64,000 nucleotides of DNA from Neisseriaceae bacterium (lineage in GTDB: Bacteria > Pseudomonadota > Gammaproteobacteria > Burkholderiales > UBA11063), in the NCBI GenBank assembly GCA_003963245.1, contig RXJX01000014.1:1-64000 (forward strand), read 5' to 3'. Both the position numbers and the translations under genes were made by a program. Each line of letters starts with the position of its first letter. Position 1 is the first letter of the stretch. Positions 48,013 through 57,068 of the stretch are shown one piece after another. A model generated the notes under the pieces. The model had not been told where the DNA came from and ran no database searches. It was given only the letters and a program-made list of their open reading frames with translations.

Positions 48013-48073
48013 CTAGGGCGTTGATTTAATCCTCGCTTACTCAGTGTAAGCTTCGTCGTAAATCGCCTCCTAG
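48013..48073. repeat. Nested inverted repeat (cruciform-like element)
   Basis: Three nested arms: CTAGG/CCTAG (48013-48017/48069-48073), GATTTA/TAAATC (48023-48028/48059-48064), GCTTAC/GTAAGC (48035-48040/48046-48051, loop TCAGT). A 10-nt palindrome ACACGCGTGT (48081-48090) follows. It lies between the barrel gene and hemW. It could be a terminator or a REP-like mobile repeat. Confidence 0.6.
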
Positions 48074-48194
48074 TATTTCGACACGCGTGTGTTTGCATCA
48101 GTTTGAGTATACACAAAATAAAAAAACAAAGACAGGGTTCAAAGATAATGGGTATATGTTAAAATCTGTAATCATTTTTATAAAATAAGCTAAT

Positions 48195-49349
48195 ATGTCA
48201 AGCCTAAATTTAACTCAACTACCACCGCTAAGTCTCTATATCCATATGCCATGGTGTATTAAAAAATGTCCATACTGCGATTTTAACTCACATGGACTCA
48301 AAGGTACACTACCAGAACAAGAATATATTGATAGTTTAATTATTGATTTAGAACAATCACTTCCTCTTGTTTGGGGGCGCTCTATTCAAACAATCTTTAT
48401 CGGTGGTGGTACACCTAGCTTATTTAGTGGTGAAGCGATTGATCGCCTGATTAGTAGCATACGCAGCCGAATAAAAATTTCGCCTTATGCAGAAATAACT
48501 TTGGAAGCTAACCCAGGGACTGTTGAAAAACATTATATTGCCGAATATGCCACAGCTGGAGTTAACCGAATTTCTTTAGGTATTCAATCTTTTAATGATC
48601 AACATTTAAAAATTCTTGGGCGCATTCATAGCGCTGATGAAGCGTGTAAAGCAATAGAGACAGTGGCAAACAATTTTGCTAATTTCAACTTAGATATCAT
48701 CTACGGTTTACCTAAGCAAACAATTGAACAAGCCATAGATGATATTCAACACGCAATTAATGCTAAGCCAACCCATATTTCAGCATATAACCTAACTATT
48801 GAACCTAACACCCATTTTGCCAAATTTATTCCTAAACATATGCCAGAAGATGATGTCTGCTATCAAATGCAGGACGCTATTATCAATACACTGGCTAGCA
48901 ATGGTTATAAGCGTTACGAAATCTCTGCATTTGCCAAAAATAATTTACAATCTCAGCATAATCGCAATTATTGGGAGTTTGGTGACTATCTGGGAATTGG
49001 AGCTGGCGCGCACTCAAAGCTTAGTTTTCATGACAGAATAATTCGTCAAATGCGCCATAAACATCCAAGCCAATACATGGAACGAGTAAAAGTACAACAA
49101 CATATTGATGAAGATCGTATAGTTACATCTCAGGAGTTGCCCTTTGAATTTATGATGAATGCATTGCGTTTATGTAATGGTTTTACAAATACATTATTCG
49201 CACAAACTACCGGACAAAGCTTTAATTCAATTCTCCCGCAGTTGCTCGAGGCACAGGAACAAGGCTTTATTGAATTAGGTTATAATAAGGTAACCCCAAC
49301 AACTAAAGGGTGTGACTTTCTGAATAATCTGTTAGAATTATTTCTTTGA
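48195..49349 (+). CDS. hemW: Haem chaperone HemW (radical SAM, HemN-like)
   Basis: 384 residues with the radical-SAM cysteines C21-x3-C25-x2-C28 (WCIKKCPYCDF), IFIGGGTPSLF, and ANPGT and RISLGIQSF segments. Length near 380 and the lack of the HemN N-terminal extension indicate HemW, which carries haem, rather than coproporphyrinogen oxidase HemN. The spacing to the next gene is about 90 nt. Confidence 0.93.
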   Translation: MSSLNLTQLPPLSLYIHMPWCIKKCPYCDFNSHGLKGTLPEQEYIDSLIIDLEQSLPLVWGRSIQTIFIGGGTPSLFSGEAIDRLISSIRSRIKISPYAEITLEANPGTVEKHYIAEYATAGVNRISLGIQSFNDQHLKILGRIHSADEACKAIETVANNFANFNLDIIYGLPKQTIEQAIDDIQHAINAKPTHISAYNLTIEPNTHFAKFIPKHMPEDDVCYQMQDAIINTLASNGYKRYEISAFAKNNLQSQHNRNYWEFGDYLGIGAGAHSKLSFHDRIIRQMRHKHPSQYMERVKVQQHIDEDRIVTSQELPFEFMMNALRLCNGFTNTLFAQTTGQSFNSILPQLLEAQEQGFIELGYNKVTPTTKGCDFLNNLLELFL

Positions 49350-49442
49350 ATTTGCTGCAGTGCAATATAACCATATTCTAATTAAGCCTATATGGTAAAA
49401 TTATTACTTGAAAACATCATGAACAGAAGAGGAGCTAATGCG

Positions 49443-51527
49443 ATGAGTTGTAATTTAGTAATTTTACCTACTGAACAAGGAGTTGGAAGTTCGACTATCA
49501 GGCTGGGGATTGCCCATGCTTTAGAACAACATGGTTATTCGACAACTAACTTTCATCCATTTAGAGATGCAGGCATCTCGCCTGCTCAGTTACAAAATTA
49601 TTTTCTTGACGATCGTCGTCAGGATTTACTCGAAGATATCATGAAAGCTTTTGAAAGTTATCAGGAAAAAGCAGACTTTGTATTAATTGAGGGAATTTAT
49701 ACACAATTAAATCAAAATAGTGAGCTGGCATGGTTCACTACTTACGTAGACTGGTTCAATAATTCACTCACTCGTGCATTAATGGGATATGTTATATTAG
49801 TCACTCGCCCGACCAGCAATCAGATCGAACAACTCGAAGAAAAAATAAATTTAGTTTTAAATGAAATCAGTCCAGAATTTGTCTTAGGCGTAATTGTAAC
49901 CAAGCTTGATGCACCAATTGGAGATAATGGTGAAATTAAGTATAGTCTGTTAGATGAAATGGAAACCTCACATTTATCAATAACACGCGATCAGATTGCG
50001 AATTTAGCGCTATTCCAAAATAATAAAATTAAGTTACTCGGCACTAACAAATGGAGCAATAATCTTTCACAACCGCGAGTTAAAGATATTATGCGCGCAC
50101 TAAATATTCGTGAATTAGTGGAAGGAATGGAGACCAACCGTCGAGTAAGAAGAATTACTGTTTGTTCACGCACCACTAATAATCTTATTGAAGATTTGCA
50201 ACCAGGTACTTTATTAATTACAGCCGTAGATCGTGCAGATGTCGTAGTTGCTGCAACACTGGCAGAGACTAAGGGTATCAAGCTGGCAGGGATACTTTTA
50301 ATGGCTAACTACAACGTTCCTCAAGAAACTATTTGGTTTTGTTATGGCAATGCCAATAATTATCTGCCAATATACGCTAATCAGGATGGTCGTAGAACTA
50401 CCGGTATTGTAATGGCAATCAAAGATTTGGAATTAAATCAAGTTCCGCAGGATGATGGCGAACGCTTAGAGTTAATCAAACAGAATATATCTGAATCAAT
50501 TGATATTAATATAATTGAAAGTAAACTAAACCATCAAGTTACTAAAAAAATGTCGCCTGCCGCATTCCGTTACATGCTGCTCAAAAAGGCTCAGTCAGCA
50601 TACAAACGCATTGTTTTACCTGAGGGCGAAGAACCACGTACCTTAAAAGCAGCGATTCATTGTCAAGAAAAAAGAATTGCAGACTGTGTTTTACTTGGTA
50701 ATTTTGAAAAAATTCACCAAATTGCAAAAGATAATTTATTAACTATCCCTGATGACCTTAAGATAATTGACCCACTTGATGCTGCACCTGCCTACGTGGA
50801 TCAGCTGGTAGAGCTGCGTAGAGCGAAAGGAATGACGCCTGAAGCGGCATTGGATATCCTGACTCATGATATAAACTATCTAGGCACAATGATGATCTAT
50901 AACGGAGAAGTAGATGGCTTAGTATCTGGCGCAGAAAACACAACTGCGGCAACCGTGCGTCCGGCTCTGCAAGTAATAAAAACTAAACCGGGTAGTTCTT
51001 TGGTCTCTTCTGTGTTCTTTATGTGCCTTGAAGATCAGGTATTGGTGTATGGTGATTGCGCGATTAATCCAGACCCTAACGCAGAGCAACTAGCCGATAT
51101 TGCTATCCAAAGCGCGGACACTGCCGCACAATTTAATATTGAACCACGTGTTGCCATGATTAGTTATTCGACTGGAACTTCTGGTGCAGGTGCAGAAGTC
51201 GAAAAAGTTAAAGCGGCAACTGAATTGGTACGCCAAAAACGTCCTGACATCATGATTGATGGACCATTACAATATGATGCAGCAATGATTAAAGAAGTTG
51301 CAGAGAAAAAAGCGCCAAACAGCCCTGTTGCCGGTAAAGCAACGGTATGTATTTTCCCAGACTTAAACACTGGTAATACAACTTATAAAGCAGTACAGAG
51401 AAGTGCCAACGTGTTGAGTATTGGTCCATTGCTACAAGGTTTAAATAAGCCTGTAAATGATTTATCACGTGGTGCAACTGTAGATGATATCATCTATACT
51501 ATTGCAATAACCGCGGTACAAAGTTAA
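49443..51527 (+). CDS. pta: Phosphate acetyltransferase
   Basis: Interconverts acetyl-CoA and acetyl phosphate. With the ATG at 49443 (GAGGAG eight bases upstream; the frame is open from 49392) it has 694 residues, the long three-domain type: an N-terminal BioD/CobQ-like P-loop-like domain (about 1-210), a DRTGG middle domain (about 215-350) and the C-terminal catalytic PTA domain, with LPEGEEPRTLKAA, GAENTTAATVRPA and SYSTGTSGAG. The gene normally at its side, ackA, is replaced here by a degenerate homologue. Confidence 0.96.
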   Translation: MSCNLVILPTEQGVGSSTIRLGIAHALEQHGYSTTNFHPFRDAGISPAQLQNYFLDDRRQDLLEDIMKAFESYQEKADFVLIEGIYTQLNQNSELAWFTTYVDWFNNSLTRALMGYVILVTRPTSNQIEQLEEKINLVLNEISPEFVLGVIVTKLDAPIGDNGEIKYSLLDEMETSHLSITRDQIANLALFQNNKIKLLGTNKWSNNLSQPRVKDIMRALNIRELVEGMETNRRVRRITVCSRTTNNLIEDLQPGTLLITAVDRADVVVAATLAETKGIKLAGILLMANYNVPQETIWFCYGNANNYLPIYANQDGRRTTGIVMAIKDLELNQVPQDDGERLELIKQNISESIDINIIESKLNHQVTKKMSPAAFRYMLLKKAQSAYKRIVLPEGEEPRTLKAAIHCQEKRIADCVLLGNFEKIHQIAKDNLLTIPDDLKIIDPLDAAPAYVDQLVELRRAKGMTPEAALDILTHDINYLGTMMIYNGEVDGLVSGAENTTAATVRPALQVIKTKPGSSLVSSVFFMCLEDQVLVYGDCAINPDPNAEQLADIAIQSADTAAQFNIEPRVAMISYSTGTSGAGAEVEKVKAATELVRQKRPDIMIDGPLQYDAAMIKEVAEKKAPNSPVAGKATVCIFPDLNTGNTTYKAVQRSANVLSIGPLLQGLNKPVNDLSRGATVDDIIYTIAITAVQS

Positions 51528-51678
51528 AGAGTAACTGCTCACCCTATGCAGTAATAGCGTCGTCACAAGACTCCTTATGTACTTCGTGAGTACACTATGT
51601 TGCCTTGTTCCTAACTCTTACCGTATATTGTGGCAGTTTATTAGTGAAAAGTATAGTTACATAAAAGAGAGAGTTTTC

Positions 51679-52821
51679 ATGCTTGTGCTAACAATTTATC
51701 AAAGCTACCATAAAATAAGCTATAAAATTTTTAAACTTTTTAACAAAAAGCATAGCTTACAACGCCGAGGTAAAATAAGTTGGAATGACACCAACACTGG
51801 CAGTTGGATAATTTACAATGCACAAAATAAACAACTCCAAAATCAGCCTTTTAAGCTGCCCGTAAATAGTAATGGTGCTGTCGATTACTCAAAGATTGTT
51901 ACTGATGATAATTTTAGTAATTATAATTTTGATTTTATTATTCATAAAATTGCATGTGGTGGTAATGAATTTAATGATATAACCCTACTAAATTCAATTG
52001 TAATTGAGCAGTTACGACAATATAACGTTTTGGCACCAAACAATCAAGAGGCTGATTTAGCTCTAGCCTCAGCCTATTTAACTAACTATGCACATGCCAA
52101 ACATTATGCCTGCTTTGATACTTCTTTCCACCAATATATTCCACCTAAACATCGTATAATTTCTCTATCAGCCAAGCATTTGAAACAAGGCGTTCAAAAT
52201 TATGGTAACTTAGGCTTGGTTTTTAATGGAATTAGTACAAAGTTTGGTGATATCAGTGATAAAAAAATGGCAAAAGGGCGCTGGGTAATTGCCTACTTAC
52301 AAGATAATCTCAACGTTTGTTGTGCGATTAAAAATGGCAAAAGCTCCTACTGCTCTTCGAGTACATTACATAATGAACTTCCAAGTATTTACAACGCTGG
52401 CTATGGTGATTTAAAATTAAGTACTCTGCTTAACGACAACTCTGTAAGCGATGGTAACTTACTTGCGATTAGTGAACAGCCGCTAGCATCAATCGAAGAG
52501 ATAATTAACTCAAACTCGGAAGAAACGCAATTAAATTTGGACTTCTATATAAACCAAATAAGTGAAACTATCGCAAAACTGGTCAACGTTATTCAAGGCA
52601 TTGATGGAATTGTCTTTACGGGTAAATTGGGACAAAATAATGCTAAATTGCGGCAATTAATATGTCACAAGTTAACGTGGCTTGGCGTCAGCATCAGCAA
52701 TAAAGCTAATTTAGAAAACCAGTGCAAACTGCATAAAAAAAGTAGTAAAATCGGAGTTTTCACTATGTTAGCAGAACCGGAATCGGCAATGCTACAACAA
52801 CTAGCTAAACGGATTGATTAA
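51679..52821 (+). CDS. Acetate-kinase-like protein without catalytic residues (probable pseudoenzyme)
   Basis: About 380 residues from ATG 51679 (GAGAG upstream). It aligns with acetate kinase from end to end: HKIACGGNEF for HRIVHGGEKY, FDTSFHQYIP for FDTAFHQTMP, GIVFTGKLGQN for AVVFTGGIGEN. Yet most active-site residues are changed: the VHGGE Arg is Lys and HGGE is CGGN; APLHNP is APNNQE; HGTSH is FNGIS (catalytic His lost); HLGNG is YLQDN (ATP site lost); the GTRSGDIDP Arg is lost (AGYGDLKL). Only the FDT Asp is kept. The frame is intact and sits directly after pta and 1 nt before tsaB. Probably regulatory or with a new role; it should not be called acetate kinase. Confidence 0.85.
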   Translation: MLVLTIYQSYHKISYKIFKLFNKKHSLQRRGKISWNDTNTGSWIIYNAQNKQLQNQPFKLPVNSNGAVDYSKIVTDDNFSNYNFDFIIHKIACGGNEFNDITLLNSIVIEQLRQYNVLAPNNQEADLALASAYLTNYAHAKHYACFDTSFHQYIPPKHRIISLSAKHLKQGVQNYGNLGLVFNGISTKFGDISDKKMAKGRWVIAYLQDNLNVCCAIKNGKSSYCSSSTLHNELPSIYNAGYGDLKLSTLLNDNSVSDGNLLAISEQPLASIEEIINSNSEETQLNLDFYINQISETIAKLVNVIQGIDGIVFTGKLGQNNAKLRQLICHKLTWLGVSISNKANLENQCKLHKKSSKIGVFTMLAEPESAMLQQLAKRID

Positions 52822-52822
52822 A

Positions 52823-53545
52823 ATGAACCTACTTGCCATTGACACTGCCAATGAATATTTATCTTTAGGTGTGTCTAATTCAAAACAGGAATTCTTTTAT
52901 TGTGAGAAGATAGGTAACCGCCAATCAGAGCACATTATACCGCAGATTAAACAAATTCTAGATGACGCGCAATTAGAACTAAAAGATATTGAACTAATTG
53001 CATATAACCAAGGCCCTGGTTCATTCACCGGATTACGAATCGGATTAAGTGTTGCCTTAGGCTTGGCATATTCAATCTCATGTAAATTACTACCGACTCC
53101 AACTTTTATGCTGTATAGTTCTAAGCGAACATGGCACAAAGTAAATTTAATTGTTACTCTTGATGCTCGCCTAGGACAAATTTATGTCGCAGCATTTAAT
53201 CAAGTAAGCTTAACCTATTTGATTGAGCCACAATTAGTTAATCCAGAAGAGCTGAGCTCGCTAATTAGCCAAAATACAAATTTAACTCCTGAAAGTACTA
53301 TGATTACTGGAAGTGGGATGACTGTTTATAAAAATAAAATTGCTCATGAATTATATGATAATTATGAGTATCTCGAACAAAACTATCCAAACACCCAACA
53401 AATGCTAGCTATTGCTAACTCTAAAACTCTAGCGACCTGCTCTGCTTTTGATGCTGATCTACTCTATGTGCGCAATAAAGTTGCTATGAATATAGATGAA
53501 CAAAACCTAAATAAAGCTAATAAACAAAATGCAGCAGCTACGTGA
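52823..53545 (+). CDS. tsaB: tRNA threonylcarbamoyladenosine biosynthesis protein TsaB
   Basis: About 240 residues of ASKHA fold with LLAIDTANEYLSLGVS at the start and QGPGSFTGLRIGLSVALGLAY (about residues 60-80), the YeaZ/TsaB signature. It scaffolds TsaD in t6A synthesis. ATG 52823 is preferred over TTG 52814. It overlaps rimI by 17 nt, the usual tsaB-rimI pairing. Confidence 0.94.
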   Translation: MNLLAIDTANEYLSLGVSNSKQEFFYCEKIGNRQSEHIIPQIKQILDDAQLELKDIELIAYNQGPGSFTGLRIGLSVALGLAYSISCKLLPTPTFMLYSSKRTWHKVNLIVTLDARLGQIYVAAFNQVSLTYLIEPQLVNPEELSSLISQNTNLTPESTMITGSGMTVYKNKIAHELYDNYEYLEQNYPNTQQMLAIANSKTLATCSAFDADLLYVRNKVAMNIDEQNLNKANKQNAAAT

Positions 53546-53975
53546 ACTTAAGATAAACGAATTAAGCGAACTTGCGGCAATGGATGCCAGAACCAATGCT
53601 ACTCCATGGTCGTTATTTAATTATCAGCAATCTGCAGAAGATCCTACTCACAATATTTTAGGTCTTTTTGTTGATGATATTCTATGTGGGGCTTGCGTTT
53701 ATAGCCAAGTACTAGATCAGGCAGAAATATTACAATTATGTGTAGGTTACGAGCACCAGCGTAAAGGATACGGCTACTTACTTTTAGATAGCGTATGTAC
53801 TGAATTAAAAAAATATGCTGCTAGCCAGATTTTTTTGGAGGTTATGGTTGGTAATATTTCTGCGATTAACCTATACCAAAAATTAGGGTTTAACGTAATC
53901 AATACCCGTAAAAATTACTACAATGTTAATGGTAAATATAAAGACGCTCTAATCATGGCACGCGAATTGGTTTAG
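53529..53975 (+). CDS. rimI: Ribosomal protein S18-alanine N-acetyltransferase
   Basis: A 148-residue GNAT enzyme: AEILQLCVGYEHQRKGYGYLL holds the acetyl-CoA P-loop (Q/RxxGxG/A pattern) and LEVMVGNISAINLYQKLGF the typical C-terminal segment. It acetylates the N-terminus of S18 and possibly other proteins. Its stop overlaps the convergent downstream gene by 4 nt. Confidence 0.92.
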   Translation: MQQLRELKINELSELAAMDARTNATPWSLFNYQQSAEDPTHNILGLFVDDILCGACVYSQVLDQAEILQLCVGYEHQRKGYGYLLLDSVCTELKKYAASQIFLEVMVGNISAINLYQKLGFNVINTRKNYYNVNGKYKDALIMARELV

Positions 53976-54703
53976 TGCCCTTGGTTTTTCCACCAGCTAT
54001 TAAATGCATCCCGCAACTTTAAACCTGCTGGAGTTTGTGCAAATAAAAAAACCTTATCACTACTTGGGAACTTTTCTGGAATATTCGCTTGGCATAATGA
54101 TGGATTAATTTGGTGGCGATAATCAACTTCAACATTATCGGTGAACATAACGTATGGATGCTCAGTAGTGTTCTGTGTACCAGAAATTGTTTCCAATGCT
54201 GCAAAATTGCTGCTAAGCAATAAAATTGGTGCGTGCTTAATGTTCTTAAGCGCAAAATCCTGATTAGTACCACCACGATTTTCAACTACTGTTACTCCTT
54301 CATTATCAATCGCCGCAAAACTGTTAAACCGTTTAGTATCACTACATTTTATCATTGCAACTTTATGCGTTTCACTCACCGCATCAGAGACATAAAAAGA
54401 AGCACTGCGCTCTGGATTGGCAGAAATACCTCCGACTGCAACTACAAACTTCTTATTACTCAAGTCATTACTAAGCATTGGCCAGCTGGTAGCAATAAAC
54501 TTGATATCCATATTTTGTGACTTAGCAAAGTCTTGAATAATTTTAATGTCCCTACCCGCATAATCAGAACCAACTTTGTAAGTCAGCGGTGGATAGTCCG
54601 CAGTTGTGCCAACCAATAAAATTTCATTAGCATTGGCCGCTGTCGTACTGACAAAAGCACTGCTTAACAAAATTACTAATCGATAAGAAAATTTAGTTAG
54701 CAT
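53972..54703 (-). CDS. PheC-like periplasmic protein (cyclohexadienyl dehydratase / SBP_bac_3 fold)
   Basis: About 243 residues from ATG 54703 (GGAAAG upstream), with a signal peptide ending near ANA. The pattern TSWPMLSNDL, AVGGISANPERSASF, NRGGTNQDFA and MFTDNVEVDYR...PSLCQ follows cyclohexadienyl dehydratase PheC, which makes phenylpyruvate from prephenate in the periplasm; the general extracellular amino-acid-binding fold is shared. No ABC permease is adjacent, which favours an enzyme, but binding of an amino acid for a distant transporter is possible. Confidence 0.75.
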   Translation of the reverse strand: MLTKFSYRLVILLSSAFVSTTAANANEILLVGTTADYPPLTYKVGSDYAGRDIKIIQDFAKSQNMDIKFIATSWPMLSNDLSNKKFVVAVGGISANPERSASFYVSDAVSETHKVAMIKCSDTKRFNSFAAIDNEGVTVVENRGGTNQDFALKNIKHAPILLLSSNFAALETISGTQNTTEHPYVMFTDNVEVDYRHQINPSLCQANIPEKFPSSDKVFLFAQTPAGLKLRDAFNSWWKNQGH

Positions 54704-54840
54704 TAATACAGCTTTCCAATTTAAAGAAGAAGTACACAAACCTGAACTAAGCTACTGCGAATAAACCACAGTAGCATAAACCCACTATTAATTACAAAAT
54801 AAATACGAATGTAGGTGCTATTGAACCCAACACTTATAAA

Positions 54841-56004
54841 TTAACGTAAACTAGCTAATAATTCCGCCTTATCAGTTTTTTCCCAGCTAAATTCAGCATT
54901 TTCACGACCAAAATGTCCATAAGCTGCTGTTTTCCGGTAAATTGGACGCAGCAAATCTAGCTCCTGAATAATTCCCTTTGGACGAAGATCAAAATTATTT
55001 AATACCAATTGCTCAATTTTACGATCATCAATTTTACCGCTACCAAAAGTATCAACGTTAATCCCAACAGGCTTAGCAATTCCTATTGCATAAGCAATCT
55101 GCACCTGACATTCGCGAGCCAGACCTGAAGCAACAATATTTTTGGCAACATAACGTGCAGCATAAGCGGCAGAACGATCTACTTTAGATGGATCTTTACC
55201 AGAGAAAGCACCACCACCGTGAGGGGCTGCACCACCATAAGTATCAACAATAATTTTACGTCCAGTCAAACCACAATCCCCCATTGGACCACCAATAATA
55301 AACTGTCCAGTTGGGTTAATAAAATACTTGGTATCTTTAGTTAACATATGACTTGGTAAAGTAGGTTTGATAATTTCCTCAATCACTGCTTCTTCAATTT
55401 GTTTATGAGTCAAATCGGGATCATGCTGAGTTGATAATACCACTGTATCAAACGATAAAGCTTTACCTGTTGCAGTATCATAACGAACAGTTAGCTGAGC
55501 TTTCGCATCTGGACGAAGCCATGCTAATTGACCAGATTTACGTACTTGTGCCTGAGTTTCCATTAAGCGATGTGAGTAATAAATTGGCAATGGCATTAAA
55601 GTTGGTGTTTCATCACAAGCATAGCCAAACATTAAGCCCTGATCACCAGCTCCCATATCTAAATCAAGCCCTTGACCTTCATTGACACCCTGTGCGATAT
55701 CAGGCGACTGCTCATCATAATTAACTAAAATTGCGCAACTGTCAGCCGCAAAACCATATTCGTTTTTGGTATAGCCAATTTCGCGGATAGTATCGCGTAC
55801 TACCTTTTGATAATTAACATGTGCTGAAGTAGTTATCTCACCGGCTAAAACAACCAGTCCGGTATTTACCAAAGTTTCTGCCGCAACACGAGCATATTTA
55901 TCTTGAGCAAAGACTGCGTCCAGAATCGCATCAGAAATTTGATCAGCTACTTTATCTGGATGACCTTCAGATACTGATTCAGAAGTAAAAAGAAATTGTG
56001 ACAT
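54841..56004 (-). CDS. metK: S-adenosylmethionine synthetase
   Basis: Makes SAM from methionine and ATP. All hallmark segments are present: [20 protein letters not shown] (N-terminus), [12 protein letters not shown] (about residue 117) and [19 protein letters not shown] (about 262). 387 residues is standard. It is monocistronic with a leader of about 190 nt. Confidence 0.98.
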   Translation of the reverse strand: MSQFLFTSESVSEGHPDKVADQISDAILDAVFAQDKYARVAAETLVNTGLVVLAGEITTSAHVNYQKVVRDTIREIGYTKNEYGFAADSCAILVNYDEQSPDIAQGVNEGQGLDLDMGAGDQGLMFGYACDETPTLMPLPIYYSHRLMETQAQVRKSGQLAWLRPDAKAQLTVRYDTATGKALSFDTVVLSTQHDPDLTHKQIEEAVIEEIIKPTLPSHMLTKDTKYFINPTGQFIIGGPMGDCGLTGRKIIVDTYGGAAPHGGGAFSGKDPSKVDRSAAYAARYVAKNIVASGLARECQVQIAYAIGIAKPVGINVDTFGSGKIDDRKIEQLVLNNFDLRPKGIIQELDLLRPIYRKTAAYGHFGRENAEFSWEKTDKAELLASLR

Positions 56005-56195
56005 ATTGTATATCCTTGTAAAACCTTAATCTAAGTTAGGCCTACAAGCTAAGAGGATGGAATAACGACATGTATATTTGATGCATCTCTCCCTTTAGCC
56101 GTAAAGCATAAATCAAAACCGCGCAAGCTGGAGAATTCAAATCCGATTTTGACTGGCGTTATTCTAACATAATTACTTTAAAATATTCCAGTTTA
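56005..56195 (-). other. metK leader region, unassigned
   Basis: About 190 nt between metK and the upstream YihY gene. On the minus strand it has CTTGTA...TACAAG pairing near the start codon (56014-56048) and a purine-rich AAAGGGAGAG. No known SAM or SAH riboswitch consensus was recognised; control by methionine or SAM is possible but unproven. Confidence 0.4.
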
Positions 56196-57068
56196 TTAAT
56201 CCTGATTTTGCGATGAGTAGCCGTATTGAAAATCACGAACGTACATGATTTGTGCACAAAATAGCAGATTCAATACCGCAATATAAATCCACAGTAAAAA
56301 CAATGGAATAATCACCAAAGAACCATAAATCAAGTCATAACTTTGGAAAAAGTGAGTCGCGTAAAACACAAAAATGGCCTTGCTTACGCTAAATAAAATA
56401 CTCGCTACCATACCAGTAATCAATACTGACGAGTATCTGGCATGTTGCCCTGGTATAAAATAATAAACACCGCAAAATAGTGTACTGCTTAAAACAAAAT
56501 TTAGACTGATGATGACATATTGCTCAAAATCAGTCAAATAACTCACACTCAATAAAAATATCCGCAGATACACTTCTGCATACACAATCAATGCACCAAG
56601 AATGATAAAGATGGTATATAGCCCTAAAGAATAAATAATTTTACGGGGACGCAAAATATGAAGCATCTTATTCAAATGAGTTTCAACGCTCATAATTAGG
56701 TTATATGCGGTAATTACCAAGAAGACAAAGCCAAACCAAGGTAAATGGGTTGTGTGACGCAGAAAAACTTTAAATTGCTTATAGAGTACACCACCGGTTT
56801 GCGGTAAGAAATGGACAAAGACATAGTTGACACTAGAGTTAATAATTTTATTGGAAATTGGTGACCAATAACTGATGCTAGCAATCGCCAAAGCAAATGG
56901 AATAAACGATAATAGAAAAGAAAATGATAAGCTATTTACCGCCATGAATCCTTCTGAACGATAAAAATTTACTAGCATTTTAAAAACAAACTTGACCATA
57001 CCCCGTACTGGCACTGGTATGAGCCGGATAAAGATTCGTAACCAGTGATTAGCTGTAAGCTTACTCAT
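56196..57068 (-). CDS. YihY/virulence-factor BrkB family membrane protein, second copy
   Basis: 290 residues with about six membrane helices and the family's SLSFSFLLSFIPFALAIAS and YGSLVIIPLFLLWIYIAVLNLLF signatures. It overlaps its upstream paralogue by 4 nt. YihY/BrkB proteins are inner-membrane proteins without a settled biochemical role. Confidence 0.88.
   Translation of the reverse strand: MSKLTANHWLRIFIRLIPVPVRGMVKFVFKMLVNFYRSEGFMAVNSLSFSFLLSFIPFALAIASISYWSPISNKIINSSVNYVFVHFLPQTGGVLYKQFKVFLRHTTHLPWFGFVFLVITAYNLIMSVETHLNKMLHILRPRKIIYSLGLYTIFIILGALIVYAEVYLRIFLLSVSYLTDFEQYVIISLNFVLSSTLFCGVYYFIPGQHARYSSVLITGMVASILFSVSKAIFVFYATHFFQSYDLIYGSLVIIPLFLLWIYIAVLNLLFCAQIMYVRDFQYGYSSQNQD

Noticed and set aside
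51679..52821. Annotation as active acetate kinase (ackA)
   Set aside because: Loss of the ATP-binding glycines, catalytic His and key arginines makes that activity very unlikely.
56125..56160. Sequence TTCAAATCC resembling a tRNA T-loop upstream of metK
   Set aside because: Flanking bases do not pair as a T-stem and no acceptor or anticodon arm is present.
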